Of a stretch of 12,027 nucleotides of DNA, positions 1 through 5,020 are shown one piece after another. The notes under the pieces are model-generated. The model had not been told where the DNA came from, made no database searches, and saw only the letters and a list, made by a program, of their open reading frames with translations. The DNA comes from an uncultured Alphaproteobacteria bacterium (lineage in GTDB: Bacteria; Pseudomonadota; Alphaproteobacteria; Rhizobiales; Hyphomicrobiaceae), in the NCBI GenBank assembly GCA_937950105.1, contig CALFEM010000418.1, positions 1 to 12,027 on the forward strand. The letters run 5' to 3'. A program made the position numbers and the translations under genes. Every line of letters starts with the position of its first letter. Position 1 is the stretch's first letter.

Positions 1-145
1 GCGAAGGGCTCGGGCGATCGGAGCGCAGTCAAAGTGGCGCCGCCGATTCACGTTCGCGCTGGTAGGAGCGCGAACGATCGGGGCGTTTTTGTTTGGCGCC
101 GCCGATTCACGTTTGCGCTGGTAGGAGCGCGAACGATCGGGGGCG
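1..145. repeat. Tandem 60-bp-period hairpin repeat, two full copies plus a truncated one
   Basis: Copies of about 51-52 bp lie at 35-85 and 94-145, and 1-25 resembles the right end of a third copy. Their right ends fall at 25, 85 and 145, giving an exact 60-bp period. The linkers differ (cagtcaaag versus tttttgtt), so the conserved part is the hairpin itself. Each full copy has a 10-bp arm (51-60 with 67-76; loop GGTAGG), and a second short arm, CCGAT/ATCGG, sits outside it across a TCA bulge. In the second copy one base change turns a pair into a G-T wobble, so pairing is kept. This looks like an intergenic palindromic element of the REP type. No named family is recognised. Confidence 0.8.
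41..94 (+). terminator. Likely rightward intrinsic terminator inside the first hairpin copy
   Basis: The first repeat copy folds into a long stem: CGCC GAT (41-47) can pair with ATC and GGCG (77-79, 82-85), and inside it the perfect 10-bp arm 51-60/67-76 closes a 6-nt loop. TTTTTGTTT follows directly at 86-94. Stem plus T-tract on the + strand is the form of a rho-independent terminator for a gene that would end left of the window. The second copy lacks a T-tract. The upstream gene is not visible, so the role is inferred. Confidence 0.5.
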
Positions 146-152
146 CCTCCCC

Positions 153-190
153 ACTCCCTACTCCCTACTCCCTACTCCCTACTCCCTACT
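153..190. repeat. Heptanucleotide tandem repeat, five ACTCCCT copies
   Basis: Five perfect copies of ACTCCCT occupy 153-187, followed by ACT. The array reaches the stop codon of the leftward nitroreductase gene (190-192). Read on the - strand, which is the mRNA sense of that gene, it is GGG tracts separated by 4-nt AGTA loops, satisfying the usual G3 N1-7 quadruplex pattern. Arrays of this type commonly vary in copy number between strains by slippage. Confidence 0.9.
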
Positions 191-780
191 CAAACGATCT
201 TGGCCATGTCGTCGAAGGCGAAGCGGGGGCTGCGCGGGAACAGGCCCTTGGGGTCGCCGTAACCCAGGTTGCAGAGAAAATTCGAGCGGTAGGTCGTGCC
301 CGAGAAAAATTCCTTGTCGACGCCGGCCATGTCGAAGCCCGACATCGGGCCGACATCGAGGCCGAGCGCGCGCGCCGCAAGCATGAGGTAGGCGCCCTGC
401 AGCGTCGCGTTGCGGAACGTGGTCGCCTCGATCTTCGGCTGGTTGCCGACAAACCACGCGCGAGCATCCGTGTGCGGAAACAGGAACGGCAGCTTCTCGT
501 AGAACTCCACGTCCTCGCCGATGATGACGCAGACCGGCGCCTGCATGGTCTTCTCGTCGTTGCCCGGAGAGAGATACGGCTTAAGGCGCGCCTTGGCCTC
601 CGGCGACTTCACGAACACGAGACGTGCGGGCGAGCAGTTGGCGCTGGTCGGCGCCCATTTCATGGTGTCGACGACGCGGCGCAGCAGATCGTCCGGCACG
701 TCGCGGTCTTGCCAGGCGTTGTGCGTGCGGGCGTTGAAGAACAGCGTGTCGAGGGCCTGCTGGTCGAGCGGCTCGGCCAT
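190..780 (-). CDS. rutE: RutE-like malonic semialdehyde reductase / nitroreductase-family protein
   Basis: A 196-residue FMN-dependent nitroreductase-fold oxidoreductase; E. coli RutE is the same length. RutE reduces toxic malonic semialdehyde to 3-hydroxypropionate with NAD(P)H during Rut pyrimidine degradation, and relatives reduce other enals and nitro compounds. Motifs shared with RutE as I remember it are ARTHNAW (residues 17-23), [16 protein letters not shown] (41-56), [11 protein letters not shown] (93-103), GPMSGFD (144-150) and NLGYGD (171-176), which together shape the FMN site. The ATG at 780 is chosen because GGAGA lies 6 nt upstream and the length fits; an in-frame extension to 897 would run through a terminator. 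No rutA, B, C, D, F or R gene is adjacent, so the substrate is uncertain: it could serve beta-alanine or malonate-semialdehyde metabolism or general detoxification. The fold assignment is firm and the rutE name moderately so. Confidence 0.9.
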   Translation of the reverse strand: MAEPLDQQALDTLFFNARTHNAWQDRDVPDDLLRRVVDTMKWAPTSANCSPARLVFVKSPEAKARLKPYLSPGNDEKTMQAPVCVIIGEDVEFYEKLPFLFPHTDARAWFVGNQPKIEATTFRNATLQGAYLMLAARALGLDVGPMSGFDMAGVDKEFFSGTTYRSNFLCNLGYGDPKGLFPRSPRFAFDDMAKIV

Positions 781-786
781 GAATTG

Positions 787-791
787 TCTCC
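787..791 (-). promoter_or_regulatory. Shine-Dalgarno that fixes the nitroreductase start
   Basis: On the - strand GGAGA sits 6 nt before the ATG at 780. It supports a 196-residue product over the longer in-frame start at 897, whose extra 39 codons would cross the preceding gene's terminator. Confidence 0.7.
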
Positions 792-860
792 GTGATGAGG
801 CTGAAGGGCGTGGGATTTCGCAAGCGCGTATGCGCTCGATCGCAGATGGTGCCGGGGCGG

Positions 861-892
861 ACAAAAGAAAACCCCGCGCGACGGGCGGGGTT
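861..892 (-). terminator. Intrinsic terminator of the nfu gene
   Basis: A perfect 8-bp stem (870-877 with 885-892, AACCCCGC/GCGGGGTT) encloses a 7-nt loop and, in the leftward direction, runs into TTTTCTTTTG (861-871 on the complement). It begins 25 nt after the nfu stop codon and separates nfu from the nitroreductase gene, which implies that the latter has its own promoter somewhere in 781-860. Confidence 0.9.
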
Positions 893-916
893 CCCATTGC
901 TGGTGCTGGTGGCGGC

Positions 917-1471
917 TCAGGCCGCGCGCACCTCGTGCACCTCGGGGCAGAAGTGCTTCAGCAGGTTCTCGATGCCGTGGCGGAGCGTCGCCGTCGACGA
1001 CGGGCAGCCCGAGCAGGCGCCGCGCATGTGCAGGTAGACGATGCCATCACGGAAGCCGGCGAAGGTGATGTCGCCGCCATCCTGGGCAACCGCCGGACGC
1101 ACCCGCGTCTCGAGCAGCTCCTTGATGGTCTCGACCGTATCCTCGTCTTCGGCGGCGTAGTTACCTTGCGCCGAGTCGTTGGCGCCGGCGCCGCTCACCA
1201 CCGGGGCGCCCGACATGTAGTGCTCCATGATGGCGCCGAGGATCATCGGCTTCAGGTGCTGCCACTCGAGGTCGCCCTTGGTCACCGAGATGAAGTCCGA
1301 GCCGAGGAACACGCCCTTGACGCCGTCGATGTCGAACAGGCGCTCGGCCAGCGGCGACTTGTCGGCCTCGCCGCGCGAGCGGAAATCGGCGGTCCCGCCG
1401 CCGAGCACCGGACGGCCCGGCACGAACTTCAGCGTCGCCGGATTGGGCGTGGCTTCGGTCTGGATGAACAT
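917..1471 (-). CDS. Nfu/NifU-type Fe-S cluster carrier protein
   Basis: A 184-residue cytosolic protein with an N-terminal Nfu_N domain (about residues 1-90, starting [16 protein letters not shown]) and a C-terminal NifU domain (about 112-180) carrying the C153-S-G-C156 motif. In NFU1-type proteins this CxxC pair, shared between two subunits, holds a [4Fe-4S] cluster for transfer to apo-enzymes. The two-domain layout and length are those of the alphaproteobacterial/mitochondrial NFU1 group. It has neither the NifU scaffold N-terminus nor the degenerate A-type domain of E. coli NfuA. The ATG at 1471 has GGAGG 8 nt upstream (1480-1484). The gene is a separate unit: an ICE-like palindrome lies upstream and an intrinsic terminator downstream, suggesting iron-dependent expression. 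No intact suf or isc gene is in the window. Confidence 0.95.
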   Translation of the reverse strand: MFIQTEATPNPATLKFVPGRPVLGGGTADFRSRGEADKSPLAERLFDIDGVKGVFLGSDFISVTKGDLEWQHLKPMILGAIMEHYMSGAPVVSGAGANDSAQGNYAAEDEDTVETIKELLETRVRPAVAQDGGDITFAGFRDGIVYLHMRGACSGCPSSTATLRHGIENLLKHFCPEVHEVRAA

Positions 1472-1537
1472 GCTTCCTGCCTCCGGATATGCGCCCGACG
1501 ATGACCGGCCGCACGGAGCCGGATGTCTCGCAGCGTC

Positions 1538-1554
1538 TTTAGAACTGTTCGAAA
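1538..1554 (-). promoter_or_regulatory. Possible Irr-binding (ICE-type) iron-control box upstream of nfu
   Basis: The sequence TTTAGAACTGTTCGAAA is two half-sites, TTTAGAA and TTCGAAA, with a 3-nt spacer; the second differs at one base from the exact inverse TTCTAAA. This closely matches my memory of the iron control element bound by Irr, the heme-sensing Fur-family regulator of rhizobia and relatives. It overlaps a second exact palindrome, CTGTT-CGA-AACAG (1545-1557). Its near edge is 66 nt before the nfu ATG, a usual operator position. I could not place -35/-10 elements with confidence. Confidence 0.55.
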
Positions 1555-1653
1555 CAGGATTTAGGCGATCGGCGGCTCAAAGTCGAGCCCGGCAACCGCT
1601 TTTTTCCGTCTTGTGAGGTCGGAGTTGTGCAAAGCCTGAAGGCGGAGACCGTT

Positions 1654-1675
1654 AAGGCCCGGATTGCGCGGGCTT
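1654..1675 (-). terminator. Weak hairpin just after the uspA stop
   Basis: GCCCG (1657-1661) pairs with CGGGC (1669-1673) around a 7-nt loop, and two more A-T pairs are possible past a bulge. It starts 7 nt after the uspA stop codon, but the leftward 3' side reads CCTTAACGG, not a T-run. It may end or stabilise the uspA transcript; the evidence is thin. Confidence 0.3.
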
Positions 1676-1681
1676 CCGAAG

Positions 1682-2185
1682 TCAGGCCAGCGCGCGGATG
1701 GCGTCGAGCGTCAGGTTGCCGGGCACGATGGTGATCGGCACAGGGAACTTGCCTGCGTGAGATCCGGCGGCGAGCGACGACACCAACGGACCCGGGCCCT
1801 TCACATCGGTGGCCGCGCCGAGCACAAGCAGCGCGATGTCCTCGTCATCGTCGATCAGCTCGACGATCTTTTCCGCCTTGTTGCCCTCGCGGATGACTTC
1901 CTCGATGCCGACATTGTCGAAGCCGGCGAGGCTCAGCTTGCGCCGGAACAGGCGGAACAGCGCGCGCGCCTTGTTGGTCTCTTCCTCGACCTGGACCTGA
2001 CGCACGCCCATCCAATGATGGAAGCCCTGCGGCTCGATCACGTACACCATGACGATCAGACCGCCGGTATGCGCGATGCGGCTGGCCGCGAAATAGAGAG
2101 CCGATTCGACCTCTGCGCTCTCGTCGACGACGAGGAGCAGTTTGCGGCGGTGACCGCTTTCGAAGCTGCGACGGATCTTTGTCAT
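1682..2185 (-). CDS. Universal stress protein (UspA family)
   Basis: A 167-residue single-domain Usp protein with the alternating alpha/beta pattern of the fold: a first strand with KLLLVVDES (residues 15-23; D21 in the adenine-contact position), VMVYVIEP (45-52), VIREGNKAEKIVEL (97-110) and LLVLGAA (119-125), ending in FPVPITIVPG. In nucleotide-binding Usps the signature is G-2x-G-9x-G(S/T); here the loop is G130-x-G132-8x-G141-S142, a near match with altered spacing, so ATP binding is plausible but not assured. Such proteins are stress- or energy-state-linked cytosolic factors whose partners differ by species. The ATG at 2185 is the only plausible in-frame start (an in-frame stop lies at 2228-2230), yet no Shine-Dalgarno is visible. 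It lies 117 nt after trpS in the same direction and could be read from the same transcript. Confidence 0.9.
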   Translation of the reverse strand: MTKIRRSFESGHRRKLLLVVDESAEVESALYFAASRIAHTGGLIVMVYVIEPQGFHHWMGVRQVQVEEETNKARALFRLFRRKLSLAGFDNVGIEEVIREGNKAEKIVELIDDDEDIALLVLGAATDVKGPGPLVSSLAAGSHAGKFPVPITIVPGNLTLDAIRALA

Positions 2186-2261
2186 GCGGTCATGCTGCCA
2201 TTTGCGCCGAACGGCGACAATCTGATTTCAAGGTTCGCGAACAGGCTGTGGCTGCGGCAAA

Positions 2262-2277
2262 ATGGGCGCTTCCCCAT
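2262..2277 (-). terminator. Small hairpin with short T-run after trpS
   Basis: In the leftward direction ATGGG (2277-2273) pairs with CCCAT (2266-2262) over a 6-nt loop, and the 3' side continues TTTG. It lies about 25 nt after the trpS stop. The short stem and run make it an attenuating or partial terminator at best. Confidence 0.3.
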
Positions 2278-2302
2278 GTCTCTAGGCGGGGGCGGGAGGC
2301 CG

Positions 2303-3340
2303 TCACGCGCGCACGAGGCCGACCACATCCTTCACCTCGGCCATGATCGGCTGGGCGATGGCGCGGGCCCGCGCGCTGCCGTCGGCGAGGATACGGTCGA
2401 TGCCGGCCGGGTCCTGCATCATGCGCACCGTTTCAGCAGTGATCGGCGCGAGCCTGGCGACCGCGGCATCGGCCAGCGCCTTCTTGAAGCCCGAGAACTG
2501 CGCACCGCCATGCTCGGCGAGCACGGCCGCGACAGACTGGCCCGTCAGCGCCGCGAAGATGCCGACGAGATTATCGGCCTCCGGGCGACCCTTGAGGCCC
2601 TCCGGCTCCGACGGGAGCGCGTCAGGATCGGTCTTCGCCTTCTGGATCTTCCGGGCGATGGTGTCGGCGTCGTCGGTGAGGTTGATGCGCGACAGGTCCG
2701 ACGGGTCCGACTTAGACATCTTCTTGGTGCCGTCTCGCAGGCTCATCACGCGCGTGGCCGGACCGGTGATGACGGGCTCCGGCTGCGGGAAGAACACGCC
2801 ATCGGCGTAGCCGAGCCGCGCGATGCCGTCGCGGAAGTCGTTGTTGAACTTCTGCGCGATGTCGCGCGCCAGCTCGAGGTGCTGCTTCTGGTCCTCACCG
2901 ACAGGGACGTGCGTGGCGCGATAGGCGAGGATGTCGGCCGCCATGAGGTTGGGATACGCATAGAGACCGACCGACGCGTTCTCCTTGTCCTTGCCGGCCT
3001 TCTCCTTGAACTGCGTCATGCGGTTGAGCCAGCCGAGGCGGGCGACGCAGTTGAAGATCCATGCGAGTTCGGCGTGCTCCGGCACCTGGCTCTGGTTGAA
3101 GACGATCGAGCGCTGCGGATCGAGCCCGGCGGCGATATACGTCGCCGTCACCTGACGTATCGAGCGGGCCAGCTCGGCCGGCTCCTGCCAGACGGTGATG
3201 GCGTGCAGATCGACCACGCAATAGATGCACTCGTGCGTCTTCTGCAGCTCGATCCACTGCAGCATGGCGCCGAGATAGTTGCCGAGGTGCAGGCTGCCGG
3301 TCGGCTGCATGCCGGAGAAGACGCGCTCGGTAAATGTCAT
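2303..3340 (-). CDS. trpS: Tryptophan-tRNA ligase
   Basis: A 345-residue class Ic aminoacyl-tRNA synthetase that activates tryptophan with ATP and charges tRNA-Trp as a cytosolic homodimer. Visible signatures: the HIGH-equivalent H18-L-G-N21 within [24 protein letters not shown] (127-138) with D136 in the tryptophan-binding position, VGEDQKQH (147-154) and the KMSKS loop at 207-211 ([11 protein letters not shown]). Length matches bacterial TrpRS (about 330-350), and the whole sequence is open. The ATG at 3340 has AAGGA 9 nt upstream (3350-3354). It follows murJ after 96 nt with no convincing terminator between, so it probably belongs to the mutS-glnD-murJ transcript. No tryptophan leader, T-box or trp operator is seen. 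Confidence 0.98.
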   Translation of the reverse strand: MTFTERVFSGMQPTGSLHLGNYLGAMLQWIELQKTHECIYCVVDLHAITVWQEPAELARSIRQVTATYIAAGLDPQRSIVFNQSQVPEHAELAWIFNCVARLGWLNRMTQFKEKAGKDKENASVGLYAYPNLMAADILAYRATHVPVGEDQKQHLELARDIAQKFNNDFRDGIARLGYADGVFFPQPEPVITGPATRVMSLRDGTKKMSKSDPSDLSRINLTDDADTIARKIQKAKTDPDALPSEPEGLKGRPEADNLVGIFAALTGQSVAAVLAEHGGAQFSGFKKALADAAVARLAPITAETVRMMQDPAGIDRILADGSARARAIAQPIMAEVKDVVGLVRA

Positions 3341-3436
3341 GGTGCCCTTTCCTTGAGATCGGCGCCGGTTATGGCGCGCGGCCCGCCAGCGTGCAAGGCC
3401 GTTCGCTGATGCCGTGCACGAGGGGTGGGTTGTGTG

Positions 3437-5020
3437 TCAGGCCGGCTTGCGGCGCATGAACCGCTTGAGTTGCGCCGGCGACAGGACGCCCGTCGCCATG
3501 ATGACGAACGCGAACGCCAGCATGCTGACGGCGACGACGGCGCCGAGCGCGCTGCCCCGCATCAGCAGCGGCATGGCACGATCCAGGTACGGCGCCAGCA
3601 CCTGCAAGGCTGCATACAGCACGCCACCCATGAGCCCGCTCGCCAGGCCGATCAGCGGCAGATTGCGGACGAGCCTCTCGTCGAACTCGAAAGCGCCGTG
3701 CCTCTTCAGCGTCAGGAACAGCATGGCTGCGTTGATCCAGGCGGCGATCGTCGTCGCCAGCGCGATGCCGACGTGCGGCGGGTATCCGAGATGCTGGAAC
3801 AGGAAGAACAGCGCAACCGAGCCGATGACGTTGACGACCATGTTGACGCCCGCATAGCGCATCGGAGTCCTGGTATCTTCCCGGGCAAAGAAGGCCGGCT
3901 GGAACACCTTGATGAGCACGAACGCCGGCAGGCCGAACGCGAATGCCGCGAGGGCCGCCGCCGTCTTCGGCGTATCGGTGGCGGTGAAGGCGCCGCGCTC
4001 GAACAGCACCTGGATGATCGGCTCGGCCGCGACCGCCAGAGCCACCGCCGCCGGCAGTGTCAGCAGCAGCGCGAACTCCATGCTGCGGTTCTGGCTGTCC
4101 ATCGCCGCGACGTGATCTCCGGCGCGCAGGCGTCGCGCCAGATCCGGCAAAAGAACGACGCCGACCGCCACGCCGACGATGCCGAGCGGCAGCTGATACA
4201 GCCGGTCGGCGTAATAGAGATACGACACCGCGCCCGCCTGCAGCGAAGCGATGATGGTGCCGACGACGATGTTGATCTGCGTGATGCCGCCGGAGATCAG
4301 TCCCGGGATGCCAAGCTGCACCAGCCGCTGCACGCCTTCGGTGTAGCGCGGCCGCCTGAGCCGCAGATGGAGTCCGGCGCCGCGCACCGCAATCCACAAC
4401 ATCGCAAGCTGCACGAGGCCGGCCGCGAATACGCCCCACGCCAGTACGTAACCGGCTTCGGGGCGGCGCGCATAGCCGAGCGCGATGGCGAGGCCGATGG
4501 CCGAAATGAGCACCACGTTGAGCAGGATCGGCGCCGCCGCCGCCGCCCAGAAGCGGTGCATCGAATTGAGCACGCCCGATAGCAACGCCACCAGCGACAT
4601 GCACGTCAGATATGGAAACGCGATTCTCGTCAGGTCGACGGCGAGAGCGTACTTTTCCGGATCGGTCGCAAAGCCCGGCGCCAGCAGCATCATCAGCCAC
4701 GGCATCGCCAGCATGGCGATCGCCGAGACGATCGCCAGCACCATCAGCAGCCCTGACATCGCCTCTTCGGCGAACGATTTCGCTGCTGCCTCACCCTCGC
4801 CTTCGAGGCGCTTGGCGAACAGCGGTACGAACGCCGAGTTGAAGGCGCCCTCGCCGAACAGGCGGCGGAACAGGTTCGGAAAGCGGAAGGCGACGAAGAA
4901 AGCGTCGGCGATGGCACCGGAGCCGAGCGCGCCCGCGATCAGGATGTCGCGCACGAAACCGAGAACGCGGCTGACCATGGTGAGGCCGCCGACGGTGGCG
5001 AACGACTTGTACAGACTCAT
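3437..5020 (-). CDS. murJ: Lipid II flippase MurJ (MviN)
   Basis: A 527-residue inner-membrane protein of the MOP exporter superfamily with about 14 hydrophobic segments, which flips the peptidoglycan precursor lipid II from the cytosolic to the periplasmic face. The N-terminus SRVLGFVRD and ADAFFVAFRFPNLFRR is typical. The essential arginines and aspartate of E. coli MurJ have counterparts at R18, R24, D39 and R52 (identical numbering) and R273 in YYADRLYQLPLG (E. coli R270). Its ATG overlaps the glnD stop as ATGA, with GAGG 7 nt upstream inside glnD, so translation is probably coupled to glnD. Nothing is truncated. MurJ is expected to be essential, so expression has to survive any polarity from the mutS amber codon upstream. 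Confidence 0.97.
   Translation of the reverse strand: MSLYKSFATVGGLTMVSRVLGFVRDILIAGALGSGAIADAFFVAFRFPNLFRRLFGEGAFNSAFVPLFAKRLEGEGEAAAKSFAEEAMSGLLMVLAIVSAIAMLAMPWLMMLLAPGFATDPEKYALAVDLTRIAFPYLTCMSLVALLSGVLNSMHRFWAAAAAPILLNVVLISAIGLAIALGYARRPEAGYVLAWGVFAAGLVQLAMLWIAVRGAGLHLRLRRPRYTEGVQRLVQLGIPGLISGGITQINIVVGTIIASLQAGAVSYLYYADRLYQLPLGIVGVAVGVVLLPDLARRLRAGDHVAAMDSQNRSMEFALLLTLPAAVALAVAAEPIIQVLFERGAFTATDTPKTAAALAAFAFGLPAFVLIKVFQPAFFAREDTRTPMRYAGVNMVVNVIGSVALFFLFQHLGYPPHVGIALATTIAAWINAAMLFLTLKRHGAFEFDERLVRNLPLIGLASGLMGGVLYAALQVLAPYLDRAMPLLMRGSALGAVVAVSMLAFAFVIMATGVLSPAQLKRFMRRKPA

Noticed and set aside
1..190. CRISPR array
   Set aside because: The repeats are a 60-bp-period palindromic element with only two full copies and short 8-9-nt linkers, plus a 7-bp microsatellite; there are no spacers of CRISPR length and no cas genes.
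781..897. N-terminal extension of the nitroreductase to 897
   Set aside because: The extra 39 codons cross the nfu terminator, lack homology to RutE, and a good ribosome site precedes ATG 780.
1664..3409. A 581-codon open frame on the + strand opposite trpS and uspA
   Set aside because: It is rich in Arg, Ala, Asp and His with no recognisable domain and lies antisense to two clear genes; long antisense frames are expected in GC-rich coding DNA.
3369..4700. A 443-codon - strand frame within murJ
   Set aside because: It is out of frame with MurJ, whose membrane segments and essential residues are all present in the other frame; this product is an Arg/Ala/Gly-rich shadow.
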